DNA of 34,947 nucleotides from positions 1 through 34,947 of the forward strand of contig JAJYPA010000030.1 in assembly GCA_021795795.1 (NCBI GenBank). The letters are read 5' to 3'. The notes beneath the pieces were generated by a model that was given only the letters and a program-made list of their open reading frames with translations, did no database searches and was not told the origin of the DNA. This DNA is from Pseudomonadota bacterium. GTDB lineage: Bacteria > Pseudomonadota > Gammaproteobacteria > Halothiobacillales > Halothiobacillaceae. The position numbers and the translations under genes were made by a program. Each line of letters opens with the position of its first letter. Within the stretch, counting starts at the first letter, position 1. Positions 26,401 to 33,412 of this stretch are shown piece by piece.

Positions 26401-26542
26401 GGGCGCCGCGCCCGAACAAGGGCTCGCGGTCGTGATTCTGGGTGGGATTTTCTGGAGCGCCCTGCTGTCGACGAACCTCATTCCTGCGTTGTATGTTCAT
26501 TTGTGTTCCCCGAAGGGTAGTTCGCTACAAATGACACATTAA
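23402..26542 (+). CDS. RND family efflux permease, 1046 residues
   Basis: Inner-membrane proton-driven pump. It has the N-terminal TM1 (about 26-46), porter domains, TM2-TM6 (about 345-500), a second periplasmic half and TM8-TM12 (about 870-1035). The TM4 relay motif GLLADDAIIVLES has the paired aspartates D414 and D415, as in AcrB-type pumps, and the motif RFRPILLTVLTAMLGMLPTA near the C-terminus is intact. It starts 2 nt after the adaptor stop, without its own clear ribosome-binding site, so it is translationally coupled. It ends at a terminator shared with the convergent PepSY gene. It must borrow an outer-membrane channel, most likely the one encoded at 31238-32596. Confidence 0.94.
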   Translation: MQQEQNESHEAVPITETGWVRWLRQPVVWAMVYGALIAYGLYALINIPVEVLPRFDFPQISIVTSLPGSSTQELEAEIARPIENELLALPQVTHIRSTIGHGQVATHVRFAEHSNPTLDLQMVNGAIDRARSQLPNAAHPFAEIMGNAINEIADYSLILPSDASPDSVRRLIDSTIVPQLRAVPGVQRVDVFGGGVQVLWVQPDLAAMQQRHLSVADITHALRQYVVLQPAGYVSLGHQDVQIELRALPRQAPAIRQITIPTRQGPIPLSAIARVVRAPMPSHSAVTLDNRTTIAMTVFKQPGASTLPVTREVQNALNLSQSMLPPGSRWLRVYDQGHLVGIIGNDLTRNLLLGAALAVLVLFWLLGGGRGVWLLAVSIPLSLLLAIAGLYAVGQTLNLLTLGALTVAVGLLADDAIIVLESIIHRWEQGDARWTGVWRGLRDIASPDISGTLSTVAVFLPLLLVGGLAGLFFLPFALAMTFALLASLVVSLTLIPLGLGLLQADRYLRRPAKAAPRKRSGARLIDALYRWNLKLFYGVLRYPRAGLSLSVGLLVLSVASMAWVTVNFLPLPNEGVMLESFTLPPGTSLTETRATVARITQRLREDPAVAHVFARIGSATSTAYTEPAYAGEIQIVLHRHTAVNDLNAIGGRLTALSALPGVQTSIDTPTIERVGESLSGLPQPFVIRLFGPHIDTLHQLADEITHQLRTAAPGLSDVFNNDGYPINQLNIVPRPDALALYGITPGQLDMQLQPLLSGQILATVPDGNLPLPLFIRLAGAPDWSLRQLAALPITVDGDPAKNAASQTVTLGQIASIQMIQTPNQIRHIQGARALDILATPTSIRAVADINNTLDQIKLPSGYRITVGGLYPELIHTGIVLAVAALIAFGLMLGILLLQFDGWLAPGLLLLQIPLALTGGALALSLSGIGLNVTGLIAFITLIGLSLNHGIVLLYRIHRNERHLPLRQAVEEAIAIRFRPILLTVLTAMLGMLPTALGWGQGAAPEQGLAVVILGGIFWSALLSTNLIPALYVHLCSPKGSSLQMTH

Positions 26543-26544
26543 AA

Positions 26545-26574
26545 AACCCCGTTCATACCTGGATGAACGGGGTT
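26545..26574 (-). terminator. Bidirectional terminator between permease and PepSY genes
   Basis: AACCCCGTTCAT and ATGAACGGGGTT form a perfect 12-bp stem with a 6-nt loop. On the minus strand it is followed by a T-run, so it is a strong intrinsic terminator for the PepSY transcript. On plus it directly follows the permease stop, with a weaker tail. Confidence 0.85.
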
Positions 26575-26602
26575 GTGATTTCAACGTTTGGTATCGGGCT
26601 GA

Positions 26603-26962
26603 TCAGTCGTCCTGAGTTTCCCCGTCTTTGTGATCATCTGCTATGCCGTTCGCATCACCGTGATCCATGCCGTTTTCAAGGACTTTGTCGTTCATCGCAT
26701 CGATGCCCACTTCATGTTCACCTTGCTGGGTTTGAATGTCGAACGAATATCGTAGGCCGGAACCGCCCTGCTCATGTTCCAGTTCGGCGTCTTTGATCGA
26801 GCCGGGTTGCAGTTGCAATGCCTGTGCCTTGGCCTGCTCCATGGTGATTTTGGCGTCCGCCTTGGACGGGCTGTTATTGGCATAGGCCGCGGCGGTGCCG
26901 GCACCGATGGCAAGAATAACGGCGGCGGTCAAAGCGCGTGATAAACGAAGGTTGGTTTTCAT
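26603..26962 (-). CDS. Exported PepSY-domain protein with acidic, His-containing tail
   Basis: A 119-residue secreted protein. The start is ATG 26962 with GGAG 8 nt upstream; the frame is open further up, but those codons lie in the promoter region. The signal peptide is clear (MKTNLRLSRAL… to about AAAYA). The single PepSY domain covers about 35-95 (ITMEQAKAQALQLQPGSIKDAELE, then YSFDIQTQQGEHEVGIDAMNDKVLE). The tail (MDHGDANGIADDHKDGETQDD) is Asp- and His-rich and might bind divalent metal; that is a guess from composition. PepSY proteins of this size often sit beside OmpR-type two-component systems. A regulatory motif shared with the response regulator gene lies upstream. Confidence 0.87.
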   Translation of the reverse strand: MKTNLRLSRALTAAVILAIGAGTAAAYANNSPSKADAKITMEQAKAQALQLQPGSIKDAELEHEQGGSGLRYSFDIQTQQGEHEVGIDAMNDKVLENGMDHGDANGIADDHKDGETQDD

Positions 26963-27015
26963 TGCATAATCTCCTGCTTGGGTTGAATCTGACTCCATCG
27001 AATCAGTGGAACCAG

Positions 27016-27070
27016 ATTATCGAAGCGACCCTACGCTGAGATTTCGGCGGGATTAACTGTTATTCATGTG
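27016..27070 (-). promoter_or_regulatory. Third copy of the shared motif, with tandem repeats and -10, before the PepSY gene
   Basis: Read on minus: CACATGA (27070-27064), seven bases, TTAATC (27056-27051). The units AATCCCGCCGA and AATCTCAGCGT (27054-27033) follow as adjacent 11-bp repeats agreeing at 7 of 11 positions, and GATAAT (27021-27016) could be the -10. Tandem 11-bp repeats ending about 11 nt before a -10 are typical of OmpR/PhoB-family sites. The distance from motif to -10 differs from the other two copies. Confidence 0.5.
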
Positions 27071-27083
27071 CCAGGCCGACGAA

Positions 27084-30000
27084 TCAATGATTGAGCGCGT
27101 ACCGTTGCCGGATCATCAATCGATAAATAACCGGCATCACCAGCAAGGCCAGGGGAATCTGCACAATCATGCCGCTGATGATGGCAATGGCTAAGGGTTG
27201 TTGCATGGCCGAGCCTTGCCCGATGCCAAGCGCCAGGGGCAGCAGGGTTAAAATCGCAGCTAAGCTGGTCATGATGGTGGGACGCAGGCGGCGCACACCG
27301 GCTTCAATCAAACGATCACTCCAGGGGCCGCTGCGGATGCGGCCGACTTCGAAGAAGTAGAACACGGCCACTTCGGTAACGATGCCGATGATCATCGTCA
27401 GCCCCATCAACGAGGTGATATTGAGCGTTTGGCCGGTCACCCACAGCCCGAAAAACACCCCGGCCACGGCCATGAGCGGCGCGCTGATGATCGAGAGGCT
27501 GATGGCGAAGCGTTCGTATAAAAACAACAAGGCCAGAAACACCAGCGCGGTGGCGGTGGCAAATACCAGCATCAGGCCATGAAAGGCGATTTGCTGCTGC
27601 TGATACAAACCAGAAAGCTCGTAATAAACGCCTTGCGGCAAGAGGCCCGGTTGTGCCAAGGCCTTTTTGACATCGGCAATAGTGCCGCCGAAGCCGCGTC
27701 CGCTGATCCGCGCCGAAACAGCCACCATCGGTTTTTGGTTATAGCGGGTGATTTCTGGCGTGCCGGTTATAGACACAAAATTCCCCACATCACCCACTCG
27801 AACCGGTTGCCCCGCCGCATTGGTCAGTTCCATGTTTTCCAGGCTTTGCGGCGTGGCGCGCAAGTGCGTGGGCGTGATGACGCGCACACCGACGACTTGC
27901 TCGCCCTCGGCAAGACGGGTAGCGATGGTTCCGCCGAGCAGAGTGCCCATCTGCTGCACGATGGCGCCCGGCGTTATGTCGGCAATAGCCGCTTTATTGC
28001 GATTGATATGAAATTCGAGCGTATCTCCGGCAATCACGAGGCCGTTTTGCACCTCTTTGATTCCGTTGATGCCACTGATGGCTTTCGCCACCTTGGGCGC
28101 AAGTGCTTGCAGTTCCTGTTGGCTTTGACCAAACAGGCGAATCACAACGGGGCGGGGCGAACCTGTCAGATCACCGATCAAATCCCCCATGGGTTGCATC
28201 AGATCCTGCACGGTGACGCCGGGCACTTGATGGGCAATTTCCGTGGCGATGCGGTCCATTACCTTTTGTTGATGCGCGGGTGATTTGAGTTCGATGAATA
28301 TATCACCTTGATTGGCCTCGGTAAGCCCACCGCCGAGTTGTGCACCGGTACGACGGGTCAGCGTTTCAACCTCAGGCATGGCACGAATCAAGGCTTCGAC
28401 CTGCATCAGCTCGCGGTTGGTTTCGGTAAGGGATTGACCGGGCCGGGTTTGGTAATCCAGTACAAAGCCACCCTCGTTCATTTCCGGCATAAACCCGGTG
28501 GGGATGTGCGTGAGACTTACCCAACCGATGGCCGCCAAACCGACGATTACCGGCAAAAGCAACACCGGTGTACGCAACAGGCGGAACAACAATCGCCGAT
28601 AAGTGCGCGTCATCATGCTCTCTTGCGGCATTGTCGTATCAGTCGGGGGCTTGGGCTTGATGTTCAAGCGATTGAGCAAAATCGGCACCAGTAACCAGGT
28701 GAACAAGAACGACAAGATCAGGCTGGACGCCATGGTCAGGGACAAGGCTTTGAAAAACGCGCCGGTCACGCCATCGAGAAAGGCCAGCGGGGCGAAAATA
28801 ATAATGGTGGCCATCGATGAGCCAACCAGAGGGCGGGTGAATTCCGACAGCGGATGCAATAAATGCGGGTGACGCCGGGTGTGTTTTGGGTGCAACAGAT
28901 ATTCGATCATCACAATGATGTCGTCGATCACGAGCCCCACCGCCGCGGCCATGCCGCCCAAGGTCATGATATTGAAATCAAGCCCGAATAATTTAAGCAA
29001 AATCAGTGTGCTGGCCATCACGGCGGGCACCACAAGCAAGGCCACCAACGTGACGCGGCCATTTTTCAGGAATAAAAACAGAATCAATATCGCAAACAGG
29101 ATACCCAGTACGATGGCATCCCGCACGGATTGCGCCGAGTCGACGATCAGGGTGCTCTGGTCGTACCATTTTTTCAGCACCACGCCGGGTGGAATCAATT
29201 TTGCGTTGTCCTGCAAACTCGCGCTCACCGCATGGGCAATCGCTACGGTGTTTCCGCCCAGTTGCTGCTTGATCATCAAGAGCACGGCCGGTTTGCCATC
29301 GGCGGTGATGCGTTGGTAATTCGGCACTGTTGAATGCACAACAGTCGCGATATCCGCTACTCGGATATTGCCCGCCGCTGAATGCCGAATCACCGCCTGC
29401 CCGATCTCGGCCGCATCGCGCAAACGGCCATCGGTGAGCAACAGTTCTAACCGATTGGGGGTTTGTAGATGCCCAATCGCGTGTTGTCCCTGGCCACTGT
29501 TCAGCGCCGTGACGACTTCTTGCGTGGTGATGTTCAATGCCTTTAATCGTTCAGGGTCCAGCAGCACATGGTATTCCGGCAGCGCACCGCCCTGAATCTG
29601 AACCTGCCGCACGCCCGGTATGCTGGAAAGCAACGGGGCGATCGTGTATTGCGCCAGTGTGCGCAGTTCGGTCTGACTCTGGCTGTCGGATGTCAGACTG
29701 TAGGCGACTACCGGAAAGCGGGTCGGGTTTTCCCGATGCACGCGAAAGACCGTGCCCGCAGGCAAGCTGGGTAACACCGAATTCATCGCTGCGGCGGTTT
29801 GCAACGCAGCAAGGGCCGTGTCGGTGCCCCAGGCGAACCGCAAATCCAGATCGGCGCTGCCCCGGTTGGTGTTACTGGCGACGGATTGAACACCGGGCAC
29901 CGAGCGCAGGGCTTGTTCGACCGGCTTGGTGATTGTGCGCACCATTTGTGCGGCATCGCGGTTACCGGCATCGACGGCGACCACAATCCGGGGAAAACTC

Positions 30001-30131
30001 AAACTCGGAAACAGCGCTACCGGCAGCGTCATGGCAGTGAACGAGCCACCGGCCACCAGCACCAACAGTAAAAACAACAACGAGCGTTGATGGCGCAATA
30101 CAAAGTGGGCCACCGCAGAATAAGACCTCAT
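27084..30131 (-). CDS. RND family efflux permease, 1015 residues
   Basis: Second permease of this locus. TM1 is at about 17-37, the relay motif GLVIDDIIVMIE carries D403-D404, and the C-terminal TM block ends the protein with LRPTIMTSLAAILTLLPLALGIGQGSAMQQPLA. 1015 aa is typical of short AcrB-like pumps. It overlaps the adaptor gene by 4 nt and is the last gene of the TolC-adaptor-permease operon. It is distinct in sequence from the permease at 23402. The 121-nt gap to the PepSY gene contains a regulatory motif and no clear terminator, so some read-through into PepSY is possible. Confidence 0.94.
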   Translation of the reverse strand: MRSYSAVAHFVLRHQRSLLFLLLVLVAGGSFTAMTLPVALFPSLSFPRIVVAVDAGNRDAAQMVRTITKPVEQALRSVPGVQSVASNTNRGSADLDLRFAWGTDTALAALQTAAAMNSVLPSLPAGTVFRVHRENPTRFPVVAYSLTSDSQSQTELRTLAQYTIAPLLSSIPGVRQVQIQGGALPEYHVLLDPERLKALNITTQEVVTALNSGQGQHAIGHLQTPNRLELLLTDGRLRDAAEIGQAVIRHSAAGNIRVADIATVVHSTVPNYQRITADGKPAVLLMIKQQLGGNTVAIAHAVSASLQDNAKLIPPGVVLKKWYDQSTLIVDSAQSVRDAIVLGILFAILILFLFLKNGRVTLVALLVVPAVMASTLILLKLFGLDFNIMTLGGMAAAVGLVIDDIIVMIEYLLHPKHTRRHPHLLHPLSEFTRPLVGSSMATIIIFAPLAFLDGVTGAFFKALSLTMASSLILSFLFTWLLVPILLNRLNIKPKPPTDTTMPQESMMTRTYRRLLFRLLRTPVLLLPVIVGLAAIGWVSLTHIPTGFMPEMNEGGFVLDYQTRPGQSLTETNRELMQVEALIRAMPEVETLTRRTGAQLGGGLTEANQGDIFIELKSPAHQQKVMDRIATEIAHQVPGVTVQDLMQPMGDLIGDLTGSPRPVVIRLFGQSQQELQALAPKVAKAISGINGIKEVQNGLVIAGDTLEFHINRNKAAIADITPGAIVQQMGTLLGGTIATRLAEGEQVVGVRVITPTHLRATPQSLENMELTNAAGQPVRVGDVGNFVSITGTPEITRYNQKPMVAVSARISGRGFGGTIADVKKALAQPGLLPQGVYYELSGLYQQQQIAFHGLMLVFATATALVFLALLFLYERFAISLSIISAPLMAVAGVFFGLWVTGQTLNITSLMGLTMIIGIVTEVAVFYFFEVGRIRSGPWSDRLIEAGVRRLRPTIMTSLAAILTLLPLALGIGQGSAMQQPLAIAIISGMIVQIPLALLVMPVIYRLMIRQRYALNH

Positions 30132-31234
30132 GGCTGAGCCCCGGTTGACGGTTCGGCAATCAATGTCATGCCCGCCGCCACATTCGGTGCACCCGTGGCG
30201 ACCACCTTGTCGCCCGCCTTCAAGGCCGCAGCATCGATGGGCTCGACCACGCTATTCGCTTCAACCGTCGCGAGGACTCGCACCGGCACGGACACAGCCT
30301 TGTGCGCACGATCCAGCCAAATGCGCGGTTGGCCTTTGGTATCGGTTTGAATGGCCGCATGCGGCAAAATCAACCCGGTATGGCCCGGCAGTGTGAATTG
30401 CGCCGAGACGGCCTCTCCCAGCACCCAATTTGGCGTATCGGCAGATTGATTGCCTGGAAGGTGCAAATGAATGGGTTGGCGATTGCTGCCCGGCAAGACC
30501 ATCGGATCAATGGCGGAAATTTGGGTTGCCTGCGGCGGTTGATTGCCAAAAACCGATTGCACCTTCACCCCATCACCGATGGTCAATTGCCGGGCCACGG
30601 CAGCGGGCACCGGGACTTTGATTTCCCATTGCCCGGCATCCACCGTGGTCAACAGGGGTTGATTGGCCGTAAATACGCCGCCCAATTGCACGGAAATGGT
30701 CTGCACCACACCTCCTCGCGACGCGGTCAAGGTGTGTTCAGGCTGCGTGGCGCCGCTGGCCACCAGCGACTGCCAATTCGCTTCGGCCAAGGCAAGGCCC
30801 TGTTCTGCCTGTGCCCAGTCCGCTTGTGTCGCCAGTTGGGATTTGAGCATGACTTTGATTTGTGCCAGATGTTTGCGAGCAAACGCCAGATTAGCTTTTG
30901 CTTGCGCCACCTGCTGGCGTGTCTGGGCGCTGGTGCGCACCGTAAGCAAGGGCGCGTTTTTGCCGACCGTCGCACCGGGCTGGACGAACACGCGCGAAAC
31001 TTGCCCCTCGAAAGCGCAGCTTTCGACCCGAACTGCCGAAGGGATGGGCGCAATCAGCCCGTTGAACCGAGGTGTGGCTTGAAGCCGACCTTCGATCAGT
31101 GAGACGAGCTGAACCTGCATTTGCACGGGGTCGGAGGGGGAAGAGTCGGCCGCGTGCGCGGTATTCAGTGCCACCAAACCCAGCAAGCCAATGAGTGTCC
31201 AGCGCCAAGCGGTGTAATTTGATAAAGAAAACAT
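30128..31234 (-). CDS. RND efflux periplasmic adaptor (membrane fusion protein)
   Basis: Adaptor between the TolC-like protein encoded upstream and the permease encoded downstream. A signal peptide ends at AHA before ADSSPSD (about residue 28). The lipoyl halves are EGQVSRVFVQPGATVGKNAPLL (about 75-97) and TASRGGVVQTISVQLGGVFTANQPLL (about 170-195), separated by a relatively short helical hairpin; beta-barrel and membrane-proximal domains follow. 368 aa. The start follows the TolC stop by 3 nt and the end overlaps the permease by 4 nt, so the three genes form one operon. A single cysteine (VESCAFEG, about residue 72) sits in the first lipoyl half. Confidence 0.92.
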   Translation of the reverse strand: MFSLSNYTAWRWTLIGLLGLVALNTAHAADSSPSDPVQMQVQLVSLIEGRLQATPRFNGLIAPIPSAVRVESCAFEGQVSRVFVQPGATVGKNAPLLTVRTSAQTRQQVAQAKANLAFARKHLAQIKVMLKSQLATQADWAQAEQGLALAEANWQSLVASGATQPEHTLTASRGGVVQTISVQLGGVFTANQPLLTTVDAGQWEIKVPVPAAVARQLTIGDGVKVQSVFGNQPPQATQISAIDPMVLPGSNRQPIHLHLPGNQSADTPNWVLGEAVSAQFTLPGHTGLILPHAAIQTDTKGQPRIWLDRAHKAVSVPVRVLATVEANSVVEPIDAAALKAGDKVVATGAPNVAAGMTLIAEPSTGAQP

Positions 31235-31237
31235 AGT

Positions 31238-32596
31238 TCAGTGTTCCGTGGGTGTCGGTGAAGGGTTCGCGCCCGCGTTTGATGCGGGTAGAACGGCAGG
31301 ATCGATGCCCACCAGGGCGGGCAGGGCATACTCGGCGCGTTGGCGTTCTGCGGCGTTCTGCAACAAGGCCAGACGTTGATTGACGACGGTTTGACGCAAG
31401 GTATCGACGGTATTGGCATTCACCAAACCCTGTGCCATTGCTTGCTCGGCTTGCGTCATCCGTCGGCGCAGCGCCGGTAGGTTCGCTTCAATCTCCTCCC
31501 GTGCGCGTTGCAGTTCTGCTTGTTTTTGCCGTAGCGTCGCGAAGTCACTGCGGATTTGCACCAAGCGATTTTGATATTGCTCTGCCGCCAGTTTCCGGCT
31601 GGTTTTCGCGACCGAAATCGCATGGCGATTACCATCGAAAGACGGCAACACGAGATTGACGCCGACGCCAATGGTCTGCACCTTGGAGGTGTCTTGCGCG
31701 CGGGTCAGCCCCAGGCTGATCGATGGGAATTGATCGATCAGGGCTTGGCGATACTGCGCATCCTTCTCATCAATAGCCGCTTTGAGTGCCAGCACATCGG
31801 GGCGTTGGTCAATCGATGATGTAGTGATTATCTGAGGAGAAAGCGCTGGTTGTGGTGGCTCGGTCAGCCGCAGTGCGGCATCGGCGGGCAACCCCAAAAG
31901 TTGCAGCAATTGGGCGCTGTCTTTAATCCGTTGCAGATTGGCCGCGTGCGCCATTTGCTGCCACTGCGACACATTGGCCAACAGCAAGGCTTGCGTGTCG
32001 GCAGTGATTAGCCCCGCCTTTTCTGCCGCCGCATTCGCCGTTATTCGCTGATCGACCCACTGAATTTGGGTCTGCAGCAAGCGCGTCTGTTTTTGTAAAT
32101 ACCAAACATTCAGATATTGCTGCTGCACGGCGGCGGCCAGTTGCCACGCCTGCCAGCGATGATTCAGAATCGCCTGGCGCAAACGGGCCTGAATGGCTTG
32201 TTTGCGCGGAGCCTGTTTCAACCAGAAACTCAAATCCTGACTCACCGATAAGCTGAAGGCGTTAAACAGCCCTTGTTGCCAGGGATGATCCAGCGATAAC
32301 CCCAGGCTCATCGGCGGCGGCACATTCGCCAAACCGGCCTGTTGGCGCGCCAGTGCCAGTTGGGTGTTACTTTCGATCAGCTGTGGATTGTGACTTAACG
32401 CAAAAAGCGTGGCGCTATCGAGTGTCCAGGCCTGCTTGGGCGGCGTGGGTGAGATGGGCATTCCTGCCGTATCTGGCAGGGGCTGATACTGGGCGCAGCC
32501 AACCAATGCGGCAAGCAAAATCAGCAAGGTGCCCGCTCGTGCGGCGGCAAGCCAACGATGCGTTGTCTGATTCGGCAATTGTGATTCTAAAAACAT
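31238..32596 (-). CDS. TolC-family outer-membrane efflux lipoprotein
   Basis: Outer-membrane channel subunit, probably lipidated: the signal segment ends in ALVGC followed by AQYQPLP. The body shows the doubled TolC plan, with long helices rich in Gln and Ala (LALARQQAGLANVP, VQQQYLNVWYLQKQTRLLQTQ, EQAMAQGLVNANTVDTLRQTVVNQRLALLQN). The start is ATG 32596 with AAGGG 4-5 nt upstream (452 aa); GTG 32620 also has an AAGG and would add 8 residues. It is the only outer-membrane channel gene in the 22-35 kb locus, so it may serve both permeases. It is transcribed divergently from the response regulator gene. Confidence 0.9.
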   Translation of the reverse strand: MFLESQLPNQTTHRWLAAARAGTLLILLAALVGCAQYQPLPDTAGMPISPTPPKQAWTLDSATLFALSHNPQLIESNTQLALARQQAGLANVPPPMSLGLSLDHPWQQGLFNAFSLSVSQDLSFWLKQAPRKQAIQARLRQAILNHRWQAWQLAAAVQQQYLNVWYLQKQTRLLQTQIQWVDQRITANAAAEKAGLITADTQALLLANVSQWQQMAHAANLQRIKDSAQLLQLLGLPADAALRLTEPPQPALSPQIITTSSIDQRPDVLALKAAIDEKDAQYRQALIDQFPSISLGLTRAQDTSKVQTIGVGVNLVLPSFDGNRHAISVAKTSRKLAAEQYQNRLVQIRSDFATLRQKQAELQRAREEIEANLPALRRRMTQAEQAMAQGLVNANTVDTLRQTVVNQRLALLQNAAERQRAEYALPALVGIDPAVLPASNAGANPSPTPTEH

Positions 32597-32642
32597 AAAT
32601 CCCTTCTCACTTTTGGGCACGGGGATGAGCCTTAATGACTAC

Positions 32643-32648
32643 ATCATA
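32643..32648 (-). promoter_or_regulatory. Possible -10 box of the TolC-adaptor-permease operon
   Basis: TATGAT on minus, 46 nt before the ATG. The -35 position (TTCGCC) is weak. The shared motif at 32679-32698 ends 30 nt upstream of it, so one bound regulator could act in both directions. Confidence 0.35.
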
Positions 32649-32678
32649 ATGGCTTACGCCTTTTGGGCGAATGAACGC

Positions 32679-32725
32679 CACATGACCAAAATTTCATCTT
32701 TCAGGTCACATGGCTGTTTTAGAAT
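32679..32725 (+). promoter_or_regulatory. Shared regulatory motif and -10 box before the response regulator gene
   Basis: CACATGA (32679-32685), seven bases, TTCATC (32693-32698), and the -10-like TAGAAT at 32720-32725. Over 22 nt it differs from the copy at 22171 at only 3 positions. Distances to the -10 (41 nt) and to the ATG (53 nt) are the same in both. Autoregulation is inferred. Confidence 0.6.
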
Positions 32726-32731
32726 GAGCGG

Positions 32732-33412
32732 ATGAAACTACTACTGGTTGAAGATGATGTGCAGGCGGCGGCCTACCTCGCCAAGGGGCTTGAGGAAAGC
32801 GGACACTCGGTGGATCGGGCGGAAAACGGCACCGATGGCCTGCATCTGGCCATGACGGGCGAATACGATGCCTTGATCGTCGATCGCATGTTGCCGGGCT
32901 TGGATGGCTTATCACTGATCGCCGCCTACCGCGCGGCGGGCAGGGCAACGCCCGTGTTGATTTTATCGGCACGCGGGGAAGTCGATGACCGCGTGACCGG
33001 GCTCAAAGCCGGTGGCGATGATTACCTCACCAAACCCTACGCGTTTTCAGAATTGCTGGCCCGGATCGAGGCACTCACCCGACGGATGCAAACGCGCGAT
33101 TCGAGCGATACGCTGGCGGTGGCCGATCTCGTCCTTGATCGGGTACGGCATAAGGTCACACGTCGCGATCAACCGATCCTGTTGCAGCCGCGGGAATTCC
33201 GACTGCTTGATTACTTGATGCGCCACGCCGGACAGGTCGTGACGCGTACCATGCTGCTCGAACAGGTCTGGGGCTACCATTTCGACCCGCAAACCAATGT
33301 GATCGATGTGCATATTTCAAGGCTGCGCAGCAAAATCGATCGGGATTTCGATACGCCGCTGTTGCACACCGTGCGCGGTGCCGGGTATGTGCTCAGCGAT
33401 GCGCCTGTCTGA
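32732..33412 (+). CDS. OmpR/PhoB-family response regulator
   Basis: DNA-binding partner of the sensor kinase encoded next. The receiver domain (1-115) has the acidic pair in LLVEDD, the phosphoacceptor D51 in LIVDRMLPGLDG, Ser in LILSARG and K102 or so in LTKPYAF. The winged-helix effector domain (about 125-222) ends with HISRLRSKIDRDFDTPLLHTVRGAGYVL. 226 aa is standard. It is close to the QseB/PmrA/CusR type, but the exact subgroup cannot be set by eye. The sensor gene overlaps its 3' end by 14 nt. The probable targets are its own promoter, the divergent TolC operon, the adaptor-permease operon at 22224 and the PepSY gene. Confidence 0.95.
   Translation: MKLLLVEDDVQAAAYLAKGLEESGHSVDRAENGTDGLHLAMTGEYDALIVDRMLPGLDGLSLIAAYRAAGRATPVLILSARGEVDDRVTGLKAGGDDYLTKPYAFSELLARIEALTRRMQTRDSSDTLAVADLVLDRVRHKVTRRDQPILLQPREFRLLDYLMRHAGQVVTRTMLLEQVWGYHFDPQTNVIDVHISRLRSKIDRDFDTPLLHTVRGAGYVLSDAPV

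Noticed and set aside
30302..31102. 266-codon open frame on plus opposite the adaptor gene
   Set aside because: Shadow of a well-supported minus-strand gene; no signal peptide, ribosome-binding site or recognisable domain.
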